From the NCBI GenBank assembly GCA_001464865.1, contig LNEG01000095.1:1-55497 (forward strand): a stretch of DNA of 55,497 nucleotides. Reading direction: 5' to 3'. Source of the DNA: Burkholderiales bacterium Ga0074133 (GTDB lineage Bacteria > Pseudomonadota > Gammaproteobacteria > Burkholderiales > Burkholderiaceae_C). Below, in pieces: positions 33,314 to 43,919 of the stretch. Position 1 is the stretch's first letter, and each line of letters begins with the position of its first letter. The notes beneath the pieces are model-generated. The model saw nothing but the letters and a program-made list of their open reading frames with translations, had not been told where the DNA came from and made no database searches. A program made the position numbers and the translations under genes.

Positions 33314-36300
33314 TCATTGCGCAGCGGGTGCTGCAACTGTTGGCAGGTAGTCCCGTTCATACGACCAGCGTGACAGGCTATCGTCTGGAAGCGGGATCGT
33401 GCAGCCTGGCGCCTGTGTGGGCTGTCGGGCACCCAAAAAGTATTGTTCGCGAAGTTCAAGCAATAAGCGAACGCAATCGCCCGATGGAAGACTCCAGGGG
33501 TAAATCCAGCTCCACGGGCGGCGGGCAAGTCGCTCCGGAAACGCCCCCAGGTCGGGTGCCAGTACAGGGCAGCCTGAGTTGAGGCAAGCGCTCAGCGTAT
33601 AGCTGTAGGTTTCTGGCCAACGGGCAGGAAACCATATCAGGTCAGGTTTCAGGCGGTTGAGAAGGCTTTGCAGCTCGTCGTCTTCGTAGGCTCCATGCAC
33701 GGTGAGGCTTGCATGCGGTTGCTGCTGGAGGGGGACGTGCGGATAGCCCAGCAGATGAAATTCAAGCGGCAAGTTTCGCCTGGCTGCCTCCAGTGACGCG
33801 GCCTCCAGTGTGTCGCTGCCTTTGATCCGACTCAGGGCGCCAATGACGAAAACGCGCAGGTTGCTGTCTGGATGGATTGTTCGCAGCGTTGGCCTGGGCA
33901 GCTCGACATCAGGGGGAATGTCCAGGTGGGGTGCGTGGCGCACGTTTGCTGCCGGGAAGTAGCGAGAAATTCGCTTTGCTGTGTCACGGCTGGGAGCCAG
34001 CACTGCTCTGGCGCCGTTGAGGAACAAGCGGTGTCTCAGCCGCCAGTCTTCGATCGATTCACCGGTGGGCGAAGGCCTGTCTTCCACACAGCGACGGCAC
34101 TGTTCGGGCCCTGCTTCGCCGCAGTACGAAAAGCTCGCGTCGACCATTGCTATCTGGGGACAGGCTGTGTAGTAGTCATGCGTGGTGAAGTCGTAGTTCA
34201 CTCCCAATTGCTCGGGGAGGTTCATCAGTGAGGGGTTGAGACCGAGCAGGTGGTGGTAGTGGATATGGCCAATGCCGACGTCGCGCAAAAACGTGACCAG
34301 TTGATCGGCCTGCTGCAGCCAGTGATAGTCTCTGGTGAAGGCTTCGCCAGGCGCGTCCCATTCCAGACGCAACCAGTGATCCGCCATGGGAGTCAGGGTG
34401 AGGAATATCGCCTGTGCCTGCAGGTGCTTGCGCAGCTCGTGCACATGCCTGCGCGTACCGCCCCCGATGCCGTGCATAACCGCAAGAATCTTGGGCAGCA
34501 CGCCGCTTTTCAGCCGTGCGATGTCGATTGCTTCCCTGCATGCACGAGCAGGGTCGCTTGCAATGTGCGTTCGCACGGTTGCGTCATAGGTGGGGTGAAG
34601 CCGATGCAATGTCGACTGCGCTTCAGCTTCTCGTTTCGTTTTGGACTCCCCGAAACTGATGCCGCCCGCATGCCTCACAAACGTGTCGGCGGCAAGCACG
34701 TGCTGCCAGCCAGCGGCGGCAGCACGCATGCAAAAGTCATTCTCCTCGCCGTATCCCAGGCCAAAACTTTCAGCATCGAACACGCCTGTTTGTGTGAGGC
34801 AGTCCCGGCGGATATACATGCAAAAACCGACCGCAGTGGGAATATCAACCGTGATACCGGAATTAGTGCTTTCGCACAGTGCGTCAAGTGCGGCGGTGTC
34901 GTATCCATCTGGCAACGCGTTGCTCTCGCAGAAGCGGGGATAACTACAAATGGTGGCGTTGTTCGACAGTGGAGTCGCGGTGCCGACATGCGGTGCCGAA
35001 TAAACCGCACTGCGCAGCCGGTCAACCCAGTCTCGGGCAACTTCCGTGTCGCTGTTGAGCAAGACGACGTCGTTCGATGGGTCGAGCGCCATGCCGATGT
35101 TGACTGTGCGTACGAACCCTAGGTTGATCGGGTTCTCAATGAGTACCACTGCCGGTTCCTGGGCTGCGAGCGTTCGAAGCCATTGCGTCAGCTCAAGGTC
35201 GGGACTTGCGTCGTTGATAACGATCACGCGTGTGGGCGTGCGATGCACGCTCTTGAGAACCGACTCGACGCAGCAACGTGTGTCCTCCAGCCCTTTGAAG
35301 ACCGGGATGATGATGTCGACTGCGGCTGCCTGATCAGCCGCATTTGGGCGCTGCCCCACTGTCTGCGGTTGAGAGTCGATATCAACGTGCCATGTCTCAT
35401 CGGGGCCGGTTGTGCCTGCATGGGCCGTTGAGATCGCCTCTGGTGCAACCTCAGCGTGTTCGGTTGGCCTGTCTGGTTTTACCAATTCCGCGAGCCGCCG
35501 CCGCAGTCGGGCCGCTGGGCGTGTGATGCGAAAGATCCTGGAGTTTTCAAGCGCGTTGACGTGGGCCCTAAGGGCGTCTATCTGATGGGTGAGGTGATGG
35601 TTTTGCTCTTGCAGCAGCACGCTTGCTTGGGCCAACGGCGTTACCTTGTGCAGCTCGGCCTGAACCAGACGATGTTCTCGCAGCGAAATGGCCAGGTTTG
35701 CTTCGGTATGTGCTGCTTGCATCTGGCCAGCACGAATATTTGCTGACAGTGCAATATAGTCGGCCGACATGGGCCAGCCTAGATCGACTTCCAGTCGGCT
35801 CTCGCCGCAAGCCATCGAGCGGGCAAGAACCTCGGCCGGGATGGGAAGTTCCACCCACGGATCGTCGCCGGTAAGCAGCAAGAGTGCTGTGTCTGGCGAG
35901 GTCGCAGTGGGGGGCGCCCAACTTATCTGATTGTGTGGTTGCTTGAGCAGTTCGTCGACGCGTATGTCCCCGGGGCGCCATTGCCACGCCATGTCTCCGG
36001 CGGCGTCCAGCAAGCGGAGTGCGTGCAGGTGCATGAACCCGGGGCGGTCAGCGGGATCGAAACGCAGGCGGGGGGACGTGGCCTCATGCGTCGGAAGTAG
36101 AAAGCATAGCGTTTGCCGGGGCGTGCCTATCTCTCCCGCAGCAGTAAGCTTTCGCCCCTCGTCGTAAGCATCTTGATCGGACCAATACAGCTGGGCAGTA
36201 AAAATGGCGCGCCTGGCTGCGCGGGGCTCTGCCAACGGGAGGGAGGGCGTAGCCGCTGGTCTGGGCCGGGCACTCACAACGAACTGGTAGGTGAGAGCGT

Positions 36301-36946
36301 CAGGCTGTGCGAGCACATAGCGCGATACGGCAGGCGGCAGGCTATCGGGCGTGATCGGGAACTCGGAATCGGAAAGATCGCGATGCACCGCCTGAATCGA
36401 TGAGGTTTCCCATCGGTTGTCTGTCAAAAAACTCGTCAGCGAGCTTCGCGTGAAAAATCGCAGGTGAGTGCGATCAAGCAAGCCCTCTTCCCGGTAGCGA
36501 AATTCGCCGTGGAGCAACTCAAGCACAAGGCCTGCATAAGCAGCGTTGGGAACCGAGACGAGCAGGTTGCCCTCCTCGCGCAGGAGGTCTCTGCATTGGT
36601 CGACGAGACGATCCGGTCGCCGCAAGTGTTCAAGGACATCGGCACAAACGATTGCGTCGTACTTGCGGCCCTCAAATAGCTGCCTCAAGTTGGCCAACTC
36701 AAGGTCGGCGACCTCAAGGTGCCGATAGTGGGAACGAGCGTGGGCGGCCTCGGCGGCGTTCAGTGTCAGTCCGTCGCAGACGCAACCCCTTTTCGTTAGT
36801 GTTTCGCCAAGGGCTCCGCTGCCACACCCGAGATCAAGGACCTCGGAGCCTGCCGGGATCAAGGCAGCCAACAGAGAAAGGGAGGTGATCTCGCCAGGAT
36901 GCAATCTCCGCAGATAGACGTGCAGCTCGTCTGGGTAATCGTTCAT
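33314..36946 (-). CDS. Fusion protein: methyltransferase, GT2 and GT4 glycosyltransferases
   Basis: A 1210-residue protein with at least four parts. Residues 1-200: class I SAM methyltransferase (EVLDLGCGSG at 35-44, DVLEHLRRP, FFTRSS). About 250-430: a beta-rich accessory region. About 440-510: coiled coil (LLQEQNHHLTHQIDALRAHV). About 540-780: GT2 (VDIIIPVFKGLEDTRCCVES, LNSDTEV, LGYGEENDFCMRA). About 815-1195: GT4 GT-B domain (MHGIGGGTRRHVHELRKHL, GALSRIKGSDTLEAASLEA). The layout resembles chain-building enzymes of ABC-transporter-dependent glycans, where methylation can cap the chain; together with the Wzt C domain, that role is plausible but inferred. Confidence 0.88.
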   Translation of the reverse strand: MNDYPDELHVYLRRLHPGEITSLSLLAALIPAGSEVLDLGCGSGALGETLTKRGCVCDGLTLNAAEAAHARSHYRHLEVADLELANLRQLFEGRKYDAIVCADVLEHLRRPDRLVDQCRDLLREEGNLLVSVPNAAYAGLVLELLHGEFRYREEGLLDRTHLRFFTRSSLTSFLTDNRWETSSIQAVHRDLSDSEFPITPDSLPPAVSRYVLAQPDALTYQFVVSARPRPAATPSLPLAEPRAARRAIFTAQLYWSDQDAYDEGRKLTAAGEIGTPRQTLCFLLPTHEATSPRLRFDPADRPGFMHLHALRLLDAAGDMAWQWRPGDIRVDELLKQPHNQISWAPPTATSPDTALLLLTGDDPWVELPIPAEVLARSMACGESRLEVDLGWPMSADYIALSANIRAGQMQAAHTEANLAISLREHRLVQAELHKVTPLAQASVLLQEQNHHLTHQIDALRAHVNALENSRIFRITRPAARLRRRLAELVKPDRPTEHAEVAPEAISTAHAGTTGPDETWHVDIDSQPQTVGQRPNAADQAAAVDIIIPVFKGLEDTRCCVESVLKSVHRTPTRVIVINDASPDLELTQWLRTLAAQEPAVVLIENPINLGFVRTVNIGMALDPSNDVVLLNSDTEVARDWVDRLRSAVYSAPHVGTATPLSNNATICSYPRFCESNALPDGYDTAALDALCESTNSGITVDIPTAVGFCMYIRRDCLTQTGVFDAESFGLGYGEENDFCMRAAAAGWQHVLAADTFVRHAGGISFGESKTKREAEAQSTLHRLHPTYDATVRTHIASDPARACREAIDIARLKSGVLPKILAVMHGIGGGTRRHVHELRKHLQAQAIFLTLTPMADHWLRLEWDAPGEAFTRDYHWLQQADQLVTFLRDVGIGHIHYHHLLGLNPSLMNLPEQLGVNYDFTTHDYYTACPQIAMVDASFSYCGEAGPEQCRRCVEDRPSPTGESIEDWRLRHRLFLNGARAVLAPSRDTAKRISRYFPAANVRHAPHLDIPPDVELPRPTLRTIHPDSNLRVFVIGALSRIKGSDTLEAASLEAARRNLPLEFHLLGYPHVPLQQQPHASLTVHGAYEDDELQSLLNRLKPDLIWFPARWPETYSYTLSACLNSGCPVLAPDLGAFPERLARRPWSWIYPWSLPSGDCVRLLLELREQYFLGARQPTQAPGCTIPLPDDSLSRWSYERDYLPTVAAPAAQ

Positions 36947-37280
36947 GGCTGAATTATGACGGCCCGATCACAAGCTCCCGGCTGCAACTGTAAGCCTTCA
37001 ACGCGGCCTGCGAATCATGCGTAACAGCTGAATCAATGAGGCGCCACAGAACGCAGCGGTGAGGGGGCTTCTTTTCGCCCTGGGGATCCGGGGTGTATTC
37101 TCTAAGGCTTCGCGGTGACATGGTCCAGCGCGCAACATTGCCTTGAGATTCGAGCGGATGGGCTGGTCTCCCGGCGCTGTTCGTTCAATTTCGGGCCGTG
37201 CGACAAGCGGGTAAACCGCAATTGAGCGGCTGAGTAATTGTGGCGAACTTGACAGAGCCCTGCCGACTGGGCGCCCTTCG
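36947..37280. promoter_or_regulatory. Divergent promoter region between glycan genes
   Basis: A 334-base gap between a minus-strand and a plus-strand gene, so promoters in both directions are expected. I see no gene. No strong sigma-70 pair or palindrome was found; GTATTCT at 37097-37103 is at best a weak -10. Confidence 0.4.
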
Positions 37281-38384
37281 ATGATTCTTATTTCCTTTAT
37301 TGCTTTTGTGATCGCAGCGCTGGCCGCTGGCGGCGTGGTTCGTTGGGGGGGGCAGCATGCGGCGCGTTACGGGACGGGCATGCCACAAAGATTCCACCGT
37401 GGCCATGTTCCGCGGCTTGGTGGCGTTGCATTGCTCGCCGGGGTTGTCGTCAGCTGGGCCTTTGGCGTTCTTCAATCGATGGCGTTTGGCGATCCTGCCT
37501 CCTTTGCGATGGACGGCTGGGTAGGTTGGTGGGTTGCCGCTCTGCTGCCAGCGGTGCTTGGTGGCATGGCTGAAGACGCAACGCAACGCCTCTCGGTGCG
37601 TGGGAGGTTGCTTTTGACCGGATTAACGGGAGTGCTTTCCGTGTGGCTCCTTGATCTGCAGGTGCCTCGACTCGGATTGGCGTGGGTAGACGTTTGGCTG
37701 CCGGTTGCTCCTTGGCTGGGCGTCGGGATTGCTTGGCTTGCCGTGACCGGTTTGCCGCACGCTTTCAACATCATTGACGGCTACAACGGGCTGGCCGGTA
37801 TGGTGGCTCTAGTAGTCTGCTTGGCACTTGCTCATGTTGCGCTGCAGGTAGGAGACCGAAGTCTTGCAGCCGTTCTTCTTACAACTGCGGCAGCTACTGG
37901 CGGTTTCCTGATTTGGAATTATCCGCGGGGCATGCTGTTTGCAGGGGACGGAGGTGCTTATTTATGGGGGGTGGTGATCGCGATCGCGAGCATCTCGCTA
38001 GTGCAGCGTAATCCAGCGGTCTCACCATGGTTCCCGGTTCTTCTTTTGATTTATCCGGTGTGGGAGACATTGTTTTCCATGTACCGAAAAATAATGCGGG
38101 GCACCTCGCCAGGCGTCGCCGACGCATTGCATTTCCATCAGCTGATTTACAGACGCATTGTCCGCGAGGTATTTCATGATGACCACTCCCGTCGGGTCCT
38201 GAGTCGAAATAATAGAACTTCGCCCTATCTTTGGGGCTTTACTCTTTTGACTGTGGTTCCTGCTGTATTGGCCTGGCAAAGTTCCTTGATTCTTATCGGG
38301 TTCTGTCTGTTATTCGTCCTTTCATATGTGATTGCTTATCTTGCGATAGTACGCTTTAAAGTCCCGGGTTGGATTCAATCCTGA
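37281..38384 (+). CDS. WecA/MraY-family sugar-phosphate transferase
   Basis: A 367-residue polytopic membrane protein with about ten helices. It keeps the family's HAFNIIDGYNGLAG (substrate/Mg region), LFAGDGGAYLWG, and VPRLGG near the N terminus; the aspartate-rich loop reads GGMAEDATQRLS rather than the usual GxxDD, a mild deviation. Members load a sugar phosphate onto undecaprenyl phosphate and so start glycan synthesis. It could initiate the glycan exported by Wzm/Wzt. The C-terminal HFHQLIYRRI is the His-rich loop expected in this family. The ATG at 37281 is chosen as it begins the first helix. Confidence 0.87.
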   Translation: MILISFIAFVIAALAAGGVVRWGGQHAARYGTGMPQRFHRGHVPRLGGVALLAGVVVSWAFGVLQSMAFGDPASFAMDGWVGWWVAALLPAVLGGMAEDATQRLSVRGRLLLTGLTGVLSVWLLDLQVPRLGLAWVDVWLPVAPWLGVGIAWLAVTGLPHAFNIIDGYNGLAGMVALVVCLALAHVALQVGDRSLAAVLLTTAAATGGFLIWNYPRGMLFAGDGGAYLWGVVIAIASISLVQRNPAVSPWFPVLLLIYPVWETLFSMYRKIMRGTSPGVADALHFHQLIYRRIVREVFHDDHSRRVLSRNNRTSPYLWGFTLLTVVPAVLAWQSSLILIGFCLLFVLSYVIAYLAIVRFKVPGWIQS

Positions 38385-38534
38385 ATTCAACCGCACATTG
38401 GTTATGGTACTGGCTGAATAGATTAACTTAAAATCCTGCCCAGAGGCCTTACATTTATAGTAAGAAAGCCCGTAACTTTTTTCATTGTGAAGATATATCG
38501 ACAGTTAGATGATTTGTGCTGAAGCTGCCCACGT

Positions 38535-40361
38535 ATGTATGAGATCGTAAGCGGTTACGCGGCTCCCACGATTGTCGCTGCGCTCGTTGCGGTGGCTGTA
38601 TTTCATATCGTTGGGAAAAGCGCGTTGGAGTGCTTGTTGCCAAAAGCTGATGCCGATATTTTGGTGCATGCGCCGCTGCTCTTGCTTTTCTTTAGTCAGT
38701 TGCTCGGCATGGCAGTCGCACTGTTGCTTTTGCTGGCTATTGCAATTTTCGATTGGTTTTACCCATGGGTAATTGCCTGTGCGGTATTTGGTCTGGCGTC
38801 GTTGCGGCTGATCCCCATGCGGCGGCCACTCGCCATCAGAGCGGGGGACGAGGCAGGGTTTGGAGTGCTGCCGTGGGAATGGAGCGCCCTGTGTGCCGCA
38901 ACATTGATGGTCACGTTGCAGGCTTGGCGCTTCCCTTCCGGATGGGATGACACGTCCTTCCACTTGCCCCTGGCCCGCGCCATTGTTGAGCATCATGGTC
39001 TTGTGGCTAACGAGGCGCTTAGGTTTCCATATTTCCCGGCGTATTTCCAGCTGCTGTTTGCCGCCGCCCTGTTTGTGGATGCCACGCTTGCGCAGTGGTT
39101 AGCGAACTGGCCGAATGTGGTCATACTTATGGGTCTGATGGGGATCTCGCAGCTGGCTTGGAAGCACTCCGGATGGGGGGCGGGAGCCTGGTTCCTCTAT
39201 ATGAGCTCCCCGGCGATCAAGCACACTTTCGGGTTCGCCTATGTTGACGCGGGACTTGCGGCAACTTGTACTGGAGCCGCCTTTGCCGCCGTGCTTTGGT
39301 TAAGGCGCGTTGAAGAGCGCGATGGTTCGAGGTGGCTCGCGCTTGCGGGAGTGTTTGCTGGCTTAGCTGGCGGGATCAAGCTTCATGGACTTGTGTTTGG
39401 CGCCATGTTGGGATGCTGCGTAGTCATTGCGATCATTATTCTTCGCAGACCTATTCGCAATGTCTTTGTGTATGGCTTGCCCTGTCTGGCTTTGAGTTTG
39501 TTCTGGTATGTACGAAGCTACTGGCTGACCGGTGATCCATTTCACCCTGTTGGCGGGCCTGTATTCGGCTATTTTTTATGGACTGCTGAAGATCTGGCCG
39601 CACAAGTTGCCGAGCAGGCCTCGCATGGCGTCCCAAAAGAATGGGGCTACTTTGTCGGATCTCTTATTTCTGTCAAGGTGGAGTATTTTTTTCTGGCACT
39701 CCTGTGGCCCGCCTCGCTGTTGTGGCGACGTGACGGGCAGCGCGGCTGGTTATTGCTCTGTGGTCTGGCTTGGCTCGGGACCATGTTCTGGTTCTGGGTG
39801 AGTCAGGTGGATAGATATTTATTACCTGTCGCGCCAATGGCTGCTTTGCTCTGCGCCGTGGTTGTTCGAGAAATGGTGTATGTTTTTCGTCTGCCTGGTT
39901 TCATTCGCGCGAGTTTGAGAAGCCATGTGCTTGCCTCGGTTTCATTGCTAAGTGTTGGTGTCGTTGTTGGCAACGCAGTTCGGGAATGGGCAGCACGCCC
40001 AGATTTTGCGTTTCAGCGGAGTCAGCATCCTGAGATTGCCATGCTGGACTATGCGGCTATGCATGGCGATCAGTACGGGAAAAGGCTGCTGAACTTTGGT
40101 TATGAGAATGCCTACTTCTATTATTCTGGGCAATTAATCGGTGACTGGTTTGGGCGTGCGGCCTTTCCGAAAATCGCCGACTGCAGGGAGGGTTGTAAAA
40201 TGAAACCGCCAGATGAAGTTGAAAAGATCATGATGGATCTGGATGTGCGCCTTCTGTTGATCCATTCAGAAAAGTTTCCATTCGATGAGGCGTCCTACTC
40301 GAAGAGGCTGCACCTCCTGGCTAAAAATGGCCCGGCGTACCTTTACGCAGCACCTCGATAG
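38535..40361 (+). CDS. GT-C-fold membrane glycosyltransferase (ArnT/GT39-like)
   Basis: A 608-residue protein with about ten to twelve membrane helices in the first 480 residues and a soluble C-terminal tail. WDDTSFHLPLARAIVEHHG in the first large periplasmic loop is the acidic motif typical of GT-C enzymes, which use polyprenyl-phosphate sugars on the periplasmic side. Low GC and A/T-rich codons match the preceding gene. The 150-base leader is AT-rich, with a -10-like TATAGT at 38456-38461 but no good -35. It may decorate the glycan after flipping; the substrate is unknown. Confidence 0.72.
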   Translation: MYEIVSGYAAPTIVAALVAVAVFHIVGKSALECLLPKADADILVHAPLLLLFFSQLLGMAVALLLLLAIAIFDWFYPWVIACAVFGLASLRLIPMRRPLAIRAGDEAGFGVLPWEWSALCAATLMVTLQAWRFPSGWDDTSFHLPLARAIVEHHGLVANEALRFPYFPAYFQLLFAAALFVDATLAQWLANWPNVVILMGLMGISQLAWKHSGWGAGAWFLYMSSPAIKHTFGFAYVDAGLAATCTGAAFAAVLWLRRVEERDGSRWLALAGVFAGLAGGIKLHGLVFGAMLGCCVVIAIIILRRPIRNVFVYGLPCLALSLFWYVRSYWLTGDPFHPVGGPVFGYFLWTAEDLAAQVAEQASHGVPKEWGYFVGSLISVKVEYFFLALLWPASLLWRRDGQRGWLLLCGLAWLGTMFWFWVSQVDRYLLPVAPMAALLCAVVVREMVYVFRLPGFIRASLRSHVLASVSLLSVGVVVGNAVREWAARPDFAFQRSQHPEIAMLDYAAMHGDQYGKRLLNFGYENAYFYYSGQLIGDWFGRAAFPKIADCREGCKMKPPDEVEKIMMDLDVRLLLIHSEKFPFDEASYSKRLHLLAKNGPAYLYAAPR

Positions 40362-40418
40362 CAAGCCAATTTCCGAGCAAAATACAGCATCTTTTACCGA
40401 TCAAGTTTCCTTAGGTAG

Positions 40419-41318
<900 letters not shown>

Positions 41319-41498
41319 TCGCCTACCGCGCGGCACCTTTCAGCGGCGCTTTTCGCCCCCGGTGACGCCCATTCGTATCCAGAGCAGTCGCAACATGGCC
41401 TTGGCTTTCTTCATGTCCACTTTCCGTACCCTGTGCTGCACCATGCTGCCAGCGTGGTCCGGGGTGCTGGGGCCGGTCGCGCCACACAGGGAGGTTTC

Positions 41499-42191
41499 AT
41501 GAGATTGCTTCTGGTGGAAGACGACCTGATGGTGGCCAGCGGGATCAAGCTCGGCCTGGCCGATGCAGGCTATGCCGTGGACTGGGTGGGCAGCGGCGAG
41601 CGTGCCGAAGAAGTGTTGCGCGCAGAAACGTTTGACGCGGCCATCATTGACATCGGCCTGCCGGGCATGGACGGCCTGGAGCTGACTCGCCGTTTGCGGC
41701 GCCCCCAGATGGCCAGCCCTGCCATGCCGGTGCTGATCCTCACCGCGCGCGATGCCTTGCATGACCGGGTGCAGGGGCTGGACCTGGGTGCGGACGACTA
41801 CATGGTCAAGCCTTTTGAGCTGCCAGAGCTGCTGGCCCGGCTCCGCGCGCTGCTGCGCCGGTCGCAAGCTGCGACATCGGCGGTGCTGAGCTTTGGTCCG
41901 CTGGAGCTGGACACTGCAGGCCGGCGCGCCAGCATCCGCACGGCCGAAGGCGAGCAGGTGATCGAGCTGGGTCCGCGTGAGTGGACCGTGCTTGAATACC
42001 TGCTGATCAATGCGCCCAAACCGGCCAGCAAGGACAAGCTCCTGCAGGCCCTCACCGGCTGGGACAAGGAGATCACCCCCAACGCGGTCGAGGTATACGT
42101 ATCGCGCTTGCGGGGCAAGCTGGAGCCACATGGCGTGGCGCTGCGGTCGATACGCGGGTTTGGCTATCGGCTGGAGTTGCAGGGCGGCTAG
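41499..42191 (+). CDS. OmpR-family response regulator
   Basis: A 230-residue regulator. The receiver domain has acidic residues D8/D9, phospho-acceptor D51 in AAIIDIGLPGMDG, and the conserved Lys in YMVKPFELPELL. The C-terminal winged helix ends SRLRGKLEPHGVALRSIRGF, OmpR/PhoB type. AGGGAGG at 41488-41494 sits well before the ATG at 41499. It pairs with the sensor kinase 42 bases downstream. The receiver and kinase resemble QseBC/TctDE-type pairs; the signal is unknown. Confidence 0.93.
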   Translation: MRLLLVEDDLMVASGIKLGLADAGYAVDWVGSGERAEEVLRAETFDAAIIDIGLPGMDGLELTRRLRRPQMASPAMPVLILTARDALHDRVQGLDLGADDYMVKPFELPELLARLRALLRRSQAATSAVLSFGPLELDTAGRRASIRTAEGEQVIELGPREWTVLEYLLINAPKPASKDKLLQALTGWDKEITPNAVEVYVSRLRGKLEPHGVALRSIRGFGYRLELQGG

Positions 42192-42233
42192 CTGGCACCG
42201 CACGCCGCGCGTTTTGAGCGTCGACAGACAGCC

Positions 42234-43736
42234 ATGCAAGTCCAGCCTGCCGCATACCAGCGCCCTGGTTTGGTGCTCATGACCTCCGACCTGCGCAACC
42301 GGCTGCTGCTGTTGCTGGTGGTTCCCCTGTGTGCGCTGGCGTTGGTGGGGGTGTGGTTGGACTACCGCTCGGCAGACGAGGCTGCGGCCCAGCACGACCA
42401 GCGCCTGGTGCGTCTGCTCCCTGCGCTGGCCGATTCCGTGTTGGCGCCGCCCCTGCGTGCAAACGAGCCGCCATTGCTGCTGTTGGCCCCGCCTATCGAG
42501 GATTTTCTGCGGCAGCACGCGGGTTTTTCCGGTTTCAGCGTGCGGGACCCCAAGGGCCGGCTGCTGCTGGGCGATGCCTGGGTGCATGAGGCCGTACCGA
42601 CCACCAGTGCGCCAGAGTTTCACAGCGTCGAATTCAATGGCGTAACTTACCGGGTGGCGGTGCAGCGCGGTCGCACGGGGGCTGGCGAACTCGTGGTGGC
42701 GCTGGCCGATGGCTCTGATCCGCGGCAGCAATGGGCGCAGCAGCTGCTGCTGCGCGTGCTGTTGCCCAACCTCGTGCTGGTGGGCGCTGCGGCGCTGGCC
42801 ATTCACTGGGCGGTGCGCCGCGCCTTCAAGCCGCTGGTGGACCTGGCCGATGCGGTGGAACACCGCTCGCCGCGCGACCTCAGCCCCATTGATGAGGCTT
42901 CCTCCCCTGCAGAGGTTCGCCCGCTGGTGCATTCGCTCAACCGGCTTTTTGCACTGGTCAACGCGCAGGCCGAGGGGCAGCGCCGGTTCGTGGCGGATGC
43001 CGCCCACCAGTTGCGAACGCCCCTGGCCGGGCTGCAGGCCCAGGTGGAAGCATGGGCCATGATGGCAAAGGCGCTGGCCCCGCCCCGCAGCCCCGCCTCA
43101 GCGCTTGGCGACGGGCATGTCGCGACGCCAGCGCAAGATGGAAAACCTCCTGGCGCCATCATGCTCAGCGTCGAGCAGATCGAGAAGCTGCGCAATGCCA
43201 CGAGACGCACCTCCCAGCTGGCACACCAGCTGCTGGCGCTGTCGCGCGCCGATGCGCGCAGCCTGGACGCCCAGCCTTCCCAGCGGGTGGATCTGAAGGA
43301 CCTGTGCGAGACATTGCTGGAGTCGTTTCTGGACGCCGCCACCGGCAAGGGGCTGGATCTGGGGCTGGAGGTGGAGCCCGTACACGTGACCGGCCACGGC
43401 TGGCTGGTGCGCGAGCTGCTGTCCAACCTCGTGGACAACGCCATCAAGTACACCCCCCCGGGCGGGGTGGTCACCATCCGCTGCGGCATCCGCGCCTCCA
43501 GCGCCGGACCTGCACGCGTGTTTCTGGAGGTCGAAGACGATGGCCCCGGTGTTCCGGTGGCTGAGCGCGCACGGGTCATGCAGCGGTTCTACCGCGTGCC
43601 GGGCACCGTGGGCGAGGGCACGGGGCTCGGCCTTGCCATTGCCGATGAAATCGCCCGTGTGCACCGTGCGGCACTCACACTCGGCACAGGCCCGCAGGAC
43701 CGCGGGTTGCGTGTCACGGTGGTCTTTCCATTCTGA
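42234..43736 (+). CDS. Membrane sensor histidine kinase (TctE/QseC-like)
   Basis: Up to 500 residues. Two membrane helices (about 22-42 and 172-194) flank a periplasmic sensor domain of about 130 residues. Then come a HAMP-like linker, the H box with H258 in ADAAHQLRTPLAGL, the N box LVDNAIKYTPPGG, and G boxes DDGPGVP and GEGTGLGLAIA. A start at 42279 (MTSDLRNR) is also possible, giving 485 residues. An unusual Pro/Gly-rich insert lies between the H box and the rest of the dimerisation helix (about residues 277-305, with SALGDGHVATPAQDGKPPG). Confidence 0.93.
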   Translation: MQVQPAAYQRPGLVLMTSDLRNRLLLLLVVPLCALALVGVWLDYRSADEAAAQHDQRLVRLLPALADSVLAPPLRANEPPLLLLAPPIEDFLRQHAGFSGFSVRDPKGRLLLGDAWVHEAVPTTSAPEFHSVEFNGVTYRVAVQRGRTGAGELVVALADGSDPRQQWAQQLLLRVLLPNLVLVGAAALAIHWAVRRAFKPLVDLADAVEHRSPRDLSPIDEASSPAEVRPLVHSLNRLFALVNAQAEGQRRFVADAAHQLRTPLAGLQAQVEAWAMMAKALAPPRSPASALGDGHVATPAQDGKPPGAIMLSVEQIEKLRNATRRTSQLAHQLLALSRADARSLDAQPSQRVDLKDLCETLLESFLDAATGKGLDLGLEVEPVHVTGHGWLVRELLSNLVDNAIKYTPPGGVVTIRCGIRASSAGPARVFLEVEDDGPGVPVAERARVMQRFYRVPGTVGEGTGLGLAIADEIARVHRAALTLGTGPQDRGLRVTVVFPF

Positions 43737-43919
43737 GCGGCTACGGGCCTGCAGATGCCGCGCCCAGCGTCTGCAGCGACCCGGGTGGCAGTGTGGTCGC
43801 CGGCTGTCAAAGCGGCGCGCGAGCCCTGTGCGAGAATCTTTTGCACACATGATTTACGCCTGCGCAGCGGGACGAAACCGGTGACGCCGCCCCGTCTTCA
43901 CTCACAAGGCACTGCCCGC

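Noticed and set aside
38400-38534. A sigma-70 promoter before the GT-C gene based on TATAGT at 38456-38461
   Set aside because: No -35 element at suitable spacing, so it is only mentioned with the gene.
41340-43007. A 555-codon minus-strand open frame opposite the two-component genes, including a short basic start near 41414
   Set aside because: Mostly antisense to the regulator and kinase. The short piece MKKAKAMLRLLWIRMGVTGG is gene-like but has no support as a separate gene.
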